Positions 21,976 to 33,551 of a DNA stretch of 64,000 nt are shown in pieces (positions within the stretch are counted from its first letter, which is position 1; each line of letters opens with the position of its first letter). Source of the DNA: Tipula vernalis (lineage: Eukaryota; Arthropoda; Insecta; Diptera; Tipulidae); the NCBI GenBank assembly GCA_958295665.1, contig OY282560.1, positions 85,908,311 to 85,972,310 on the forward strand. The letters are read 5' to 3'. A model generated the notes under the pieces. The model was not told the origin of the DNA. It saw nothing but the letters and a program-made list of their open reading frames with translations, and ran no database searches. The translations under genes and the position numbers were made by a program.

Positions 21976-22746
21976 TAAGAGGGTCTTATTATAAGTACCT
22001 AGCCTCGACCAGCAAAAAAGAAAAAACATTTTTTGGGGTAACACTCATGTTATTTTCCGACAAAGTCTAATTTTAGCTCGATGTACTTAGTCCAACGTTT
22101 TTCCAATTTTGTGGATCCCTTCAGAATTATATGATTCCTCCAAACTTGTCTTAGGGAATAGTGTGTGTGTTGTTGAAACGGTCAAATAAATTTGAACAAT
22201 GTTCGCCGGTAATCGTTTTTCCGTTTCCAAGATAATCGATACGAATAATGTCGCGTACATTCCAAAAAAACCGATAAGGTCACCCGTAGCCTTCTTCGGC
22301 GCCGTTTCACTATGACAAGTTCACTGTTTCGACTGTTTCTTGTACTATGATGTGTGTCATCGCGACATTCATTTTGCGGAAAGCTTTCTCATATCCAAAT
22401 GATCTATATTAAAATTGTCTTTACCCATTTGATCGAGATGCCCACGGCTTCCGCAATCTCATATACTTGTAAGGTAATCTCATTTGAGTGACCTTAAGGT
22501 CACGTTTAAATTCAGCTTTTCAATATTTTATTATTGTCGAGTCAAGATAAACTTCGTTTAATTCCGCTTTTATTTCAGTATTTGTTTTATTTTTCAATAA
22601 TAATAATATTTTCACTGCTCGACACAAAATTTTTCCCATTTTTTGTAAAAACCAAAAGTTATTCGTTTTCAATGGCTATCAAACACAAACTGAATGACGC
22701 AGCTGGCTGAAAATTTACCATACCGACTTTTCATACGAACCTCGTA
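21976..22746 (-). mobile_element. mariner element, internally deleted
   Basis: The left end reads AGAGGGTCTTATTATAAGTA from 21978; the right end, on the complement, reads CGAGGTTCGTATGAAAAGTC and stops at 22744. TA lies on both sides. The pair matches the TACGAGGGT-type mariner terminus. Length is about 770 bp, against the usual 1.3 kb, so the interior is deleted. It contains the transposase fossil on the minus strand. Confidence 0.8.
22060..22640 (-). pseudogene. mariner transposase fossil
   Basis: Read on the minus strand in broken frames. Near 22580-22540, KTNTEIKAELNEVY is the N-terminal helix-turn-helix region; near 22260-22190, FFWNVRDIIRIDYLGNGK is the core around the first catalytic residue (family form VFWDARGIIHIDYL, so here D is N); near 22130-22065, TKLEKRWTKYIELKLDF is the C-terminal end before its stop. 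The segment with HQDNAPAH and the third aspartate is missing. Multiple frameshifts and stops; clearly dead. Related to, but not the same copy as, the fossil at 41391-42000. Confidence 0.85.
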
Positions 22747-24843
22747 AAATTAAACTTTCCCTGCAGTTAGCTCAACTCATACAAGAAGATTGTTTCGGTA
22801 TATCTCTTGCTGCCTTGGGGATGTCCAGCAGTCACCGCCCATCCAACCAATTTTTGTTTCACTCATAAAATATCTTAGCCACTCGTTGTATTCAACTCCG
22901 CCAACTGTTGGCAAAATCATCGTTTACTATTAATGAATCTTCTTGGCGGCTCTACCTTAAACCTTGCCTATCTTCTGAGCTTTCAATTTGTCAAATATTA
23001 AGCCTTAACTAGATGAGTGGATACTTCTTCCGATGAATTTTTATTTTTTTCTATTTTCATAAAATAATGATTTAATCGAATTTTTTAATTAGATAAAGTG
23101 TTTTGAAATTAGCGCGTATTCATCTTGTTTTGTTTAAGAACAATTTTAAAATCTCGCAACGTTTCAATATGTTTCTTTAGTGGCGAAATGTGTATTTCGA
23201 TACGTAAATTATATCCATGTAAACTCGTTTGAACGATAGTTTATAGTTTTTACAAACTAGCATCACACATTTGTTGTTTTATTTTGTAACAACTTAAATT
23301 AATTTAAAACTACGTCAAAATATCTAGACAAAAAGTGTCTCATCTTTTTACAAATTAATGTCCCCCATCTTTCTCTCTCTCTCTACCAGTTCTGTGTGGG
23401 TGAAATATTTTGAGATTGCGAATAAAAATATATGACGTTATAATTTGAGTTTTGGCTACATCCAATAATGATCAGAACATAAAATGTTACAGCCAGATCA
23501 TACAACAGATTTCATTGTCTTTTAATTTTGCTACCAAACATAAAATAAAAAACTTGTGTCACATAATAATAATATACCAAAATACACTTATCATATTTTT
23601 ATGTTTTGTATAGAGAAGTCTAGAAAAACCCTTAAAGAATTTATTAATATGAAGAAAAAGAATAAAGAATTTTTGTGGCTTTGTTACAGACTTCATGATG
23701 GTACGCCCTTGAAATATCCTTAAAAATATTGTTGAACACATTGATTTTTAATTTTTTTTTTTTTTGTTGTATTTTACAGGATGGTAAACATTTTTATGTG
23801 ACAATGCGTATGTTTGTCGCCTCTATCTGGCGTTTTTAATCTTTGAAAATTTTGCGCTAAGATTTCAATTACTAATATTGTTTAGAGACAAAATCTGGTA
23901 TATCTATTTCGTAAATGTTTGAGTGTTTTTCAGTTTTGTTTTCTAACATCCATAAAATTTACCGATATAGAGATTTGTTTAAGACGATAAACACAAAAAA
24001 GTGTTGGTTATAAAATCTTATGGGTACGAGTGTATATATAGTTGAAAAGATGTAAAAAATACAAAAACGGTATACATAATTTATTTTCTACGATTTACAG
24101 TGCTACACATTAAATTTTTGACAGCTACAATTTTGAATAAACTATATATGTATGAGGGGCATTCTATATTCGTACCGTGGTATGCAATTAAAAAGTTTTA
24201 TTGGATGGAAAACATTAGTTTTAGCTATTGGTTGCATAAATAGAATTCTACTACATAATCTTGATTTGTCTATAGTGCTTGCTGAAGATAATATTCCGGA
24301 AAATTTAAGAAAATATTATACTTTCGTAAGGGTATGAATAGGAAAAATTAAATTTAAGCAAAATGTTGATTATTCATCATATTTGTGCACGTATATTTGT
24401 ATCTAATTTTAATCAAAATATCGGGGCCTGTCAATCAAATCAATTTTGGTTGAGAACCTATTTTTTAGTTACTTATTCTAATTAATTTACTAACTTTTAT
24501 ATCACAGAATGGACGTTAATAAAAAAAATTTCAAAACCGTAACTCCAAGATAATCAATAAGAAATTTTAATTCATCAAACGAATTATTTGGAATATTTTA
24601 TAATGAATTAGGTTAGGTGAAAGTATTTGTACTTAGGTCTAACTAATAAATTTTCTTTATAAAATAGGGCTCAGATTTTAGTTCTCTAAAAATTGTATCT
24701 CGTTCTGCAGAAATAATTTTGACCATTATTTCCTTATTGTAGAAAACAATAATTATTTGTAGTAAAAAAATATTTAGGAACCTAAAAAGATGAACTAGGT
24801 TTCCTTTCTTCATCCTATTTTTTCGTAAAGCCTACAACAAAAG
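22747..24843. other. AT-rich non-coding stretch
   Basis: No supported gene. A 52-codon minus-strand frame at about 22762-22920 (MILPTVGGVEYNEWLRYF...) is GC-richer than its surroundings and may be a protein fossil I do not recognise. A (CT)n tract lies near 23370-23388 and a T run near 23750-23765. A 61-codon frame at 24152-24337 has no recognisable features. Confidence 0.45.
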
Positions 24844-25274
24844 TCGTGTTTTTTCCATGAGAACTGCACTAGAACTCGATAAATTTTAAATTCCTTTTAT
24901 TCTTATGTAAACAGAAAAAAAAAATTAAATTCATAAAGTGATAATGTGTAGTGATCCAAAGTAGATCCAAATCACATAAATACACATTTTAAGTTGTTAC
25001 AGCAATAAATAATGACAATTATAGCTTATTTTTTAGTTACACTTGATAAACCCATGAATTTATCGAGTGTAGTTGCGTGTAATGACGTCAGCAAGAAATA
25101 AGAAACTTTTGATGAAATAACTGAAGGGGACAATTTTTAAACTTAAAATATGTAATTGTGTCAAATACACCACTACACATTCGCGCTTTATGAATTTATT
25201 TTTTTTCGTTTTACATAGAATAAAAGGAATTTAAAGTTTATCGAGTTCTAGTGCAGTTCTCATGGAAAACACGG
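24844..25274. mobile_element. Inverted-repeat element, about 430 bp
   Basis: The outer arms are near-identical inverted repeats of about 125 bp: the left arm runs from CGTGTTTTTTCCATGAGAAC through CACTAGAACTCGATAAA to AATGTGTAGTG; the right arm is the complement with a few changes. The centre (about 24960-25150) is AT-rich and non-coding. Target duplication was not found. It is a non-autonomous DNA element or foldback hairpin by structure. Confidence 0.75.
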
Positions 25275-26613
25275 CTAAAATTTATAAAACCGTACTAACG
25301 TTTTGCAAGAAAAAAAAATAAAATCTTTGTGTATGGTATATCGCAAAAAGATTGAATGTTGTAAATCAACTAATGAAGAGAGCTTCGGGCCCCAGAACAC
25401 ATTTCACTTTTTAAACATATTTAAATATAAATATATCCGTCAATTTTTTTAGTTCAACATTTTTAAACGTAATTTCAAAAATTTGGGATGATTATTATTG
25501 GTCATCATTTGTAAAAATTTAATTTACATTTAATTTGAGAAACAATTTTATAATTGTGCTTACCGTTTAGTTTTCGACCGATTAAATTATTTTAATATTG
25601 CCTTTTTAAAATTTACATAAAAAATTGAAATGTTAAATTTTAACTGTCCAAATAATGCTAAATAAATCTAACGAAATCTAAAATTAAAAAAAAAAACATT
25701 TTAGTGCTAAAACTTTCAGTTACGACTCATGAGGTTGGTTTTTTATCCTAGAATTTAGATATTTACTTATTTACTGCCGATCTTGTGAAATGACTCAAAT
25801 AACGAAAAAAATGATATTTGATTGGTACAGGAGTTCAAGTTTCAAACATCCAAATGAAGAATTCCAAACACAGAAAACAAAAGGTTAAACATTTAAGTTA
25901 AGACACACAAGCAAAATTCGAATTCTATAATTTAATAAACATATATCTATTTGTATTTCGTGAAATTTTAGAATTCGAATTTTGCTTCAAAAATTTCTAA
26001 CTTTTATTTTTTTTCTGAAATACAAATTATAAAAGTTCAAAATTCAAAACCGACATTTCTTTAAATTTATCGTCAATCCACTTTTCCTAATAATATCTAA
26101 AACAGTTCTAAGGTTATTTAGACTTTTTAATATGTTTCGAAGATTGTAAGAGAATTCAATCCAGTTTCGAACTGATGAGCTTATGATTATGAAAAAATCA
26201 ATCTTCTAATCAGGCCGCGGTGACTGGACTTATTATACCACAATTTACATTTTATATATACAGAATGTGCTGTGGCTTTTTAAGTACTAGCGAATCGTAC
26301 TAATACAGATAAATTCTCTTACAATTTTTTTTCTTCTTCACGTTCACACTGCTCTGTGTGTAAGCTAATTTTTACTTTTTTATTATTTTTTTTGTTGAAT
26401 GTTAATTAATTCATGTAATTTCTAATATGCTACCGGTGGTTAGACCATTTTAATTGTGTTTCGATTAACACGAGAAGTATATTAGTATTTACGAACAGTA
26501 ATTCAACGAGACCGACTGATAGACATAATTCTATTTATTTAATTAAATAATTTTTAATATGTTTCGAAGGATACATTTAGTTGGGACTCGCTTCGTAACT
26601 TAGCCTGAATATT
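25275..26613. other. AT-rich non-coding stretch
   Basis: No gene. The only structure noted is the small hairpin at 25911-25985, described separately. A B-box-like GTTCGAAAC occurs near 26163 on the minus strand but without a plausible tRNA fold. Confidence 0.45.
25911..25985. repeat. 75-bp perfect hairpin
   Basis: Arms GCAAAATTCGAATTCTA and its exact complement (17 bp each) surround a 41-bp loop. The arms themselves contain the palindrome TTCGAA. It may be a tiny hairpin element or simple palindrome; no target duplication is seen. Confidence 0.6.
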
Positions 26614-27094
26614 CTATGCAGATATTTTTGGGTCGGCATTAGATATCGACTGAATTTTCTTATCCTGCGGTTTTGTAGTTGCTCTTGGTCGGCCCTGGCG
26701 CCTAATTGGTGCCACTCTGCCTTCCATTTTTAACGCTTTAATTACTTTAAAGGACATTATAATACCGGAAGGAAAGAGGTTAATTGGTGAGAATTTTGTG
26801 TTGCAACAGGACAATGCGCCAATCACAAACTTTTTGAGGAGTTTAAATGTGAACGTATTAACTTGGCCACCGCAGAGTCTACACCTGTCGCCCATTGAAA
26901 ACATGTGATCTTTGCTGAAATACCGTATAGCAGAGAAGGCTCCAAGAAATTTGACTCAGCTGCGAGCTTTCATCACTGAAGTCTGGTCACAAATTAGCGC
27001 TGCGGAGTGTCAGAAGTATGCACACTCCTTACCAACCCGAATTGCGCGGATGGCAGAAAGGAATGGCGGAAATTGCGGTTATTATTTTTTTTGA
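26614..27094 (+). pseudogene. Rearranged Tc1-like transposase fossil
   Basis: The C-terminal half lies on the plus strand from about 26765: FVLQQDNAPITNF (second catalytic D), PPQSLHLSPIENM with the glutamate, then RIAEKAPRNLTQLRAF to a stop at about 27094, with an in-frame stop after IENM. The N-terminal piece, KVIKALKMEGRVAP and GRPRATTKPQDKK from the paired DNA-binding domains, lies on the opposite strand at about 26614-26762. The two halves therefore point away from a junction near 26762: an internal inversion with loss of the middle, including the first aspartate. The sequence GCGAGCCAGTGTA near 27288-27300 may be the right terminus with its TA. Confidence 0.85.
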
Positions 27095-27884
27095 AACCTA
27101 TTTTTGTTGCGCATAATTGGTTGATCTCTTTTTCTACAAGTTTTGTTAATTGAAACAAGATGATTTTTTTAATATTCGAATAAAATATTATTGAATTACG
27201 GAATGTTATAATCCATGTTTTTTTATTTTGAAAACTGATTGAATAACTGAGAAAATAAAAAATAAAATAGTTTTTCAACCTACTTTTGCGAGCCAGTGTA
27301 CATACATACGTTCGATTTTTTTAAGTTTTAAATATAATTTAAAAATTACAGGCTCGTAATATTAAATTCTCAAAAAAGTTTTAAAATTTCAGTTTTTTAA
27401 TTCTTAAAATGTTAACTCGCAAGTAATATTAGAATTAAACTTATAATTTCTAAATTCTTTAAAGCACAGAATTCCAGAACTTAGGTCGTATTTATTTCAA
27501 ATATTTTCTAATTAATTTTTTTATTTTTAACATTTCCATATTATAATGCTCAATTAAAAAGTTTTAAAATTTTGATTGTAGAATTCAACACATGACATTT
27601 CCAAATTTTTCAATTATGCGAAATTTTGGTTTACATCTTAAATTTACTGCGGTAACTACATAATTTCAACGAGACGTAGAGATTTTGAATAAATAGGATT
27701 TAAACTTGTATACTTTTTTATCCTACCAACATGAAACAACTTTGAAATATAATTACAGTAATTGTATGAAAGTAACTGAATATAAATTATAAATCAATCA
27801 AAGATAAAAATATTTAATATAATAATACTAATTAAATAACAACATTAAAAAATTATTAAAAACTTAATTAAATAAACAATCAAT
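27095..27884. other. AT-rich non-coding stretch
   Basis: About 800 bp, strongly AT-rich, no gene recognised apart from the possible Tc1 terminus near 27288-27300. Confidence 0.45.
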
Positions 27885-28735
27885 TTAATCAAAAGTCAAT
27901 ATTTTATCTGAGTTTTTATCTCTTAATTGGTTTAGGTATTTAATTCCAAGACAAAACCACCACACCAGCACCGACTTGCTAAATCTATTTGAAAAACTGC
28001 GCGGTATTACAACAATTCTTGTTGATGAATATTTAGGTTTTCCGGACTTAATTAGTTTATAAATGAACAAAACCATCCTAAATATAAAATGATGTGTCAA
28101 GGGCTGGCTAGAACCAATTGCTGACTTAGTAAAACTTGAGACGTAATCTTAAAGATTGAAATTATAAAAATATGCTTGGTTCCATCACAGTTCGAGCAAA
28201 TTATTTCGCAGTATAAGAGATTTAACTAAATAAATGCTCAATTCTGTGGAACAAATATGGAACAAATACGCTTACGGAATTTTAAACCGTGCAGTTAGAT
28301 GAATTTGTTATTATAGGTTTTCAAAGACTGAACTAATTTATAATTAGACAATGAACCATTAAATTTTACTCTTTGTTTCCTCTCTGATAAAAACGATTAC
28401 ATAAGCTTTAATGCAGTTGGACAGAATTGATACCACATCTGTCAAATGCCTTGCTAAAATCAAGAAGCACAAGAAAAGCAAATCTGTTTTTTTATCTAAA
28501 CTCTGAGCAAGATCATCAACAGCAGTTGCTGTATTATGGCGTTCTCGAAATCCTGATTGATGTACATTTATAAAGTGATTATGATTAATGAATGCCTGTA
28601 TTTGTTTTTTTTAAATTATTTCGAAGACCTTAGATATTACAGGTATAATAGATATTGGCCTTAAATCATCACAGCTTATGAATTTTTTTGTTTTTGCCAG
28701 CGGTGTAACCCGATCCGTTTTCCATGCAATTAGAA
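27885..28735 (-). pseudogene. LINE (jockey/CR1-like) reverse transcriptase fossil
   Basis: On the minus strand, 28735 down to about 28430 reads in broken frames as WKTDRVTPLAK, CDDLRPISIIPVISKVFE, HQSGFRERHNTATAVDDL and VLLDFSKAFD. These are the fingers and the first palm motif (with its aspartate) of non-LTR reverse transcriptases. From 28100 to 27885 the C-terminal tail is seen (FIYKLIKSGKPKYSS, SFSNRFSKSVLVW). The palm segment with the YADD box is absent or unreadable. Stops and frameshifts are numerous. No poly(A) tail or target duplication was found. Confidence 0.8.
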
Positions 28736-29548
28736 ACGACATTAAGAATTAAGGAAAGCAGAATTTCATCGTCTGCCATTGCATTAGAGCTAATTGTACA
28801 GTTAGCTTTAGTGATATTATCATCATAAAGATATTAATAAAGATAAAAAAGGCAAAGCTTATTAAAATGAAGATTGTGGAAATTTAAAATTCCAAAAATA
28901 AAATATAATAAAATTCAATTTTAATGGGGAAAATTAGACCAACTCAAATTAAGTTTTTGCCAAAAATCGAAGAATTAACTGAATTAAATTTAATTACCTA
29001 AGCAAATTTTAAGAGTTTCATAATTTTAATTTATTTCCAGCTAGCTTAAAATATAATAAGTTTTTTCACGATTTTCGTGAAGTTTGTTATTTTTTGTAAA
29101 TATTTTAGTTTAGAAATTTAGAAATTTAATTTTGGAAGTCGGAACTACCAAATTTTAAACTTTCTTTATCACATAAATACTTGATTGTAGGTCGGTCGAG
29201 CATCTATGTATATTCACATATTTTTACTAAAACTTTAGATTGAAAATGATAGACAAAAATTTAGCTCCTAATTTGTCGTACAAGCACATAAAATTGTCGC
29301 GGCGGAGGTGTAACAGCGTCGCTTGTTATCTGTATTCGTGAAGTAGAAATTCATTTCGCTTGCTCCGTACTACTGAGTGAGTTGTTTTCGCTTTTGTCAT
29401 TTTTATTTGAAATTTTGCATTTCATTTCAAGATTCCTTAAGAGTAACAACTAAACTTTATAAAACAACAGCACACCCTTTTAACGGAATTGAAATTTGCA
29501 ATGTGGAATATAGTTAAGCTTAATTAGAGTTTACAAAGGAAATAATAT
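28736..29548. other. AT-rich non-coding stretch
   Basis: No gene recognised. A GC-richer patch lies near 29285-29330 (GGCGGAGGTGTAACAGCGTC) with no clear meaning. Confidence 0.45.
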
Positions 29549-29699
29549 GATCAAAAGATTTTGATTTTTGATCAATGAATTTTTTTTCATGTAGATTAAG
29601 GATTCGATGAGTCACGAGCTCTGTCGATTGGGGAAAGGGTAGAAAAGAGGGACTGTAACCCTTTTTATAGGAGATGGTGGTCACATTTTCGAACATAAC

Positions 29700-29885
29700 T
29701 CACTCTGTTATTTTGCATTCTTCGCAAAGTTGTTCTACGGGAAATTTCTTATCTATATTATGTTTATAGGCAGCGCACGGCTCTTCTGAACGCGGCTCAA
29801 CCCAGAAGTGCTTACACTTCTGTTTTTTTATGGCATCATGTTCCCTAAGGTCTAACAAATAAGATACAAGTTTTTTTGAAATCAT
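29700..29885 (-). other. Outward-facing frame in left arm of the long inverted-repeat element
   Basis: A 61-codon frame starting MISKKLVSYLLDLREHD and containing KKQKCKHFWVEPRSEEP and VEQLCEEC. Its counterpart in the right arm (33552 onward, plus strand) is nearly identical for the first 38 residues. Two CxxC-like cysteines are present. The frame points outward in each arm. It may be a real small peptide-coding segment, a fragment of a larger protein, or just open by chance. I do not recognise it. Confidence 0.35.
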
Positions 29886-30259
29886 CCACCAACCAGTTTA
29901 CATTTTCGCGCCAAAATTCGAAAATTGGAACCAAAAAAACGGTTTTTTGGTCTGATAAAGTGAAATATCTTATTTTGTATGCCGTTCCGGAGGATTCCAG
30001 CATACAAAGGTCGAAAGAGGAAAGTCTCAGGAAGAGATGCAGAAAAGAACAGGTCAAAAGGTTGCTAATTTGCGAATTATTTCTCTCTTTGTCGACACAT
30101 GTCTTCTAAACACATACGTGGGGATATAATGAATTATTTCAAACAAATCAAAACTCATGAAAGTCGAGAAGAACAAAAACCTTTATTTCAGTAACATTAA
30201 TTCAAGTTTGATTCAATTAATTATATGTGGTAACTATTATATTCAATTACAGCTCTCAT

Positions 30260-31330
30260 TAATTTATCATTGACTATATGGCTTGACTACATTAAACCTA
30301 CTCTACGCTTCGAGAAGCGATTTCGGACCTCCTTCCCTTCAAGGGAATCCTGGAGGGATAGACCGTTATCGGAAACCGAAGCGTTGCAATTCTTCACAGA
30401 TGGCTCCAAGCTAGACGGCAAAGTGGGAGCTGGAGTATTCTGTGACAAATTAAATGTAAACATTTCTATTCGTCTCCCTGATTGCTCCAGCGTGTACCAA
30501 GCTGAAGTCGTAGCGATTGAGGAGGTCATGACGAGGTTGAAGCATAATGTGTTATCCTTAGACGATATCGCAATCTATGTGGACAGTCAAGCGGCGATCC
30601 GGTCGTTAGAATCGGTGTCTTTGGCGTCACGGGTAGCGCTGAGTTGTCACTCATCACTAAATGAGATGGGTGAGCATTTCAATATCCAGGTAATCTGGGT
30701 CCCAGGTTACTCGGGCGTCATGGGGAACTGCAGGGTGGATGAACTTGCTAGGCATAGTACGACTCTCCAGCTGCAACCGGAAAGGGCAAGTCTGGGGGGG
30801 CCTATCACAGCGCTGAGACAAGCACTTGGGAAGCAGGCGCTATCCTCAGCGGAGTAAAGCTGGTCTAACACCCTCACCTGTAGAGTTGCAAGACATGATG
30901 GCCAAAGCTGGACTTGGGGCGCACTAGGGCATTAATATCCCTACGCAGACGTGAATTAAGAACGGTCGTAGGAATTCTCACGGGACACTGCCTTTTTGGA
31001 GAACATGCAAGAAGGCTGGGTCTGGAGGCAAATGACTTCTGCAGAAGCTGCTTGGACGAAGAGGAGGAAGAGACGTTGGTCCACTTCCTTTGCTCGTGTC
31101 CAGCATTGGCTCTCAGAAGGCACAAACACTTGGGTAAGTTCAGGATGGACTGCCTCTCAGATCTCGAAAACAGTAAAGTGCGGGACGTCTTACGTTACAT
31201 AAGTAGCTCGAAATGGTTCCAATAGAGGTAAAAGGGGGAGATATTCTGTGGTATCACAATGGACCGTCACCGGTCTAAGTGTGCATAAGCAGCCACTCCA
31301 ACCTAACCTAACCTAACCTAATTTATCATT
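30260..31330 (+). mobile_element. 5'-truncated R1/LOA-type LINE insertion
   Basis: TAATTTATCATT (12 bp) is duplicated at 30260-30271 and 31319-31330, bracketing about 1.05 kb. Only the 3' end of the element was inserted: the RNase H domain, the zinc knuckle and a short 3' untranslated region. It ends in tandem ACCTA repeats (about 31300-31320) instead of poly(A). The insertion is twelve codons or so before the stop of the transposase-like gene of the surrounding element and runs opposite to it, so it is younger. Base composition is much GC-richer than the surroundings. Confidence 0.9.
30270..31225 (+). pseudogene. LINE ORF2 C-terminus: RNase H and CCHC domains
   Basis: The first part (30270-30857) holds an RNase H domain with acidic residues in LQFFTDGSK, YQAEVVAIEE, IYVDSQAAI and NCRVDELA (residues 44, 79, 105, 157). 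The usual histidine of WVPGHSG is tyrosine (WVPGYSGVMGN), which would weaken catalysis. A frameshift near 30895 leads into the second part (from about 30898: WPKLDLGRTRALISLRRREL). That part holds the terminal zinc motif CRSCLDEEEEETLVHFLCSC and the end ISSSKWFQ at 31225. RNase H plus this zinc motif points to R1/LOA/I-type LINEs. The endonuclease and reverse transcriptase are absent through 5' truncation. Confidence 0.9.
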
Positions 31331-33551
31331 ATAATCTGGGTGGTTTTCAGAAACTTGATATTTGTTCCACATTGTTTTGAAATCAGAATGCACTGTCTCC
31401 ATGGCCTGTTCACTGTAAAACCCCAATCTTCTTCTATGGCCTTCACAAAAATCTTCTATATGATAAAATACGGCATATACTTTTGGTATGACTGATAGCC
31501 CTAGGGCCAAATAGCTAGTCTTGAATTGAGCGATAGATTCTTTGTAACAATCATTTAATTCGATTCCAAAACCATTGTGAACTACGATCAAAATCCTTAT
31601 TCTATGTTTCCACATATTTCAAACAACCAATGGAGCAAAACGATCGGAGACTATCCACTTTTTTCAATAATATTCTACATGAATTGCCATTGAATTTGGT
31701 ACCTCCTTGAGTAAATTCTCGTTAAACATTGCATAGGTTGATCCATTCTGTTATTTCAGTAACAAATTCATCTTGCATATGGCTGTCTATTTTATTAACC
31801 ACACGAAGCATTAGATGTAGTTCTGGAGGAGGAATAATGTCAAGAATCTTTTTATCGTCATCAGCTGAAAAAAACTTGAGGATTGATATAGCTTTTGAAA
31901 TTTTTCGCATTTTTCGTTATCGATCCGCCAGCGTTTCTCCAAGCTTCAAAATATGAGGTTGAGTTTCCCACAGTTCGCCGAGGTCCGACGTGCTCCAAAT
32001 TTGTGCTTTCACAAAGGCACCATGTACAAGGGTACGTCGATGAATGAGACATAATCCCTGTCAGAATATTGGCTAATTTGAGATCAGTCGCTATCGTACC
32101 AGAAACATTCTCAATTTTCAATATTTTCCATATTGCTGACATGTTTTCATAATTCTCTTGAGCCGATTTCACAATAGCAAGAATAAAGATTTTCTTAACG
32201 CCTGAGTCAGCAAAAGCTTTAGCAAACACGCCATCATCATAATTTTGACGTTTTTTCTCCTGTTGACAAATTTCAGTTGAATCATCTTGAACAGACAGGC
32301 ACACCTTCTAAAAACCACCGCCACCGTCTATTCCAAATTTTAAGTGCTGATTTCTAATATCCCGCTGTTTCTCGATATGAGAAAGAAAATCTTCAATAGT
32401 ATGGCAGTAAACTATGGGACATTGGATTGGTGTGCTCATTCGAGCTTTGATGGTTACAAAATCTATTGTCTTAGCACAAAATAAACTTTTTACCTCGCCA
32501 TTCTTCTGTTCCAGGCTTTTTTTCAATCCTGGCTCAATTATTGCTCGCTTTTTGGTAGCAACTCTCAAAGCGGTCGCTATTAGATCAAGAGTAGTCTTTG
32601 TACTAAGATTAAATTTTGTTTTGATTTTCAAGAAATCGGCTGTGAATATATTCGAAGCTGGTTCCTCTTCATTTTTCTCGTGGGGATTTATGAATAATTT
32701 CATGGAGTTTCCTCCACGTGCCTGAGTAAGGGAGACCGTTGAATCTTTTTTGTTTACTTTGTCATCAATGTCATGTTGTTGAATTGCAATTTTACTGATT
32801 AATGTTGACGCCACTTGTTCCATTACTTTCTTTCCCATTGTATTTATATAATTGCATACATTATCAACTTAGGCAGTTTTGGTGCATTTATGAGGTGTTC
32901 CTCGTTTGGGATCGATAAAACATTTGGAACAACGTTTGATGCATTTCACGTCAGCCGATTTTTTTTTTGTTAAGAAGTTGCATGAATATCACATTACTTC
33001 GAGCAATCTGGCACAAATAGCAATGACAGGGATTTTGAGTCATAGATCTCGTAGTTAAACTTACACTCAAAAACTTAGAATAATCAGGTAGCTCAACAGT
33101 CTTGGAGGGAACGATTCCTGGATCGGCACTGGGAAGTTGTCGGTAGACGTTCCGTTTGCATCCGGCACAACGAACATTCGGTAGTCTTTCTTCACACAAG
33201 ATATTGTCCACACGATGTTTCAGTAATTTTTCTAGATTCGATTGCAGCGAGGCTTCTATCTTGAACATGATATTATTCTTTTTTAAGCACAACAAACAAA
33301 TTTTACTCCGGTTCTCTTCGTGTGAAAGTGCGCGGGCAACTTTTGGAGGATTAAAAATTTTCGACATTATGGAAAACTGAAATGAACTGATCGAGGAAGA
33401 ACAGTTTTCTGCTTTTCTTGTAACCTGCCTACTGCATTCTCTTCCTGAGACTTTTCATAAAACATAAGATATTTCACTTTTTCAGACCAAAAAATCATTT
33501 TTTTGGTTCCAATTTTCGAATTTTGGCGCAAAAATTAAAACTGGTCGGTGG

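Larger units (their letters stand above)
30221..33367 (-). pseudogene. Transposase-like gene fossil, cysteine-rich N-terminus, interrupted by a LINE
   Basis: Reading 33367 downward: an N-terminal cysteine-rich domain (ICLLCLKKNN, VRCAGCKRNVY, CHCYLCQIARS), a second frame with DVKCIKRCSKCF, then from 32838 MGKKVMEQVASTLISK to LKFGIDGGGGF, an in-frame stop at about 32308-32310, KVCLSVQDDS, and GTIATDLKLANILTG with STYPCTWC. After a frameshift near 31875 follow ILDIIPPPELHLMLRVVN, YLALGLSVIPKVYAVFYH and GFYSEQAMETVHSDFK. The end is NHPDYNDKL, split by the LINE, and resumes beyond it to a stop at 30221-30223. Candidate catalytic acids are D in GIDGGGGF, D in ATDLKL and E in YSEQAME (inference). 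The order D, CxxC, H, E recalls RAG1/Transib- or CMC-type transposases, but this is only a suggestion. Similar hypothetical proteins are, as I recall, widespread in insects and Hydra. Confidence 0.7.

Noticed and set aside
24152..24337. 61-codon frame followed by GTAAGG, possible exon
   Set aside because: No convincing acceptor site, start context or homology; a donor-like hexamer alone is not evidence.
26155..26230. tRNA-like sequence with GTTCGAAAC box
   Set aside because: T-arm stem is only three base pairs and no acceptor or anticodon stem can be drawn.
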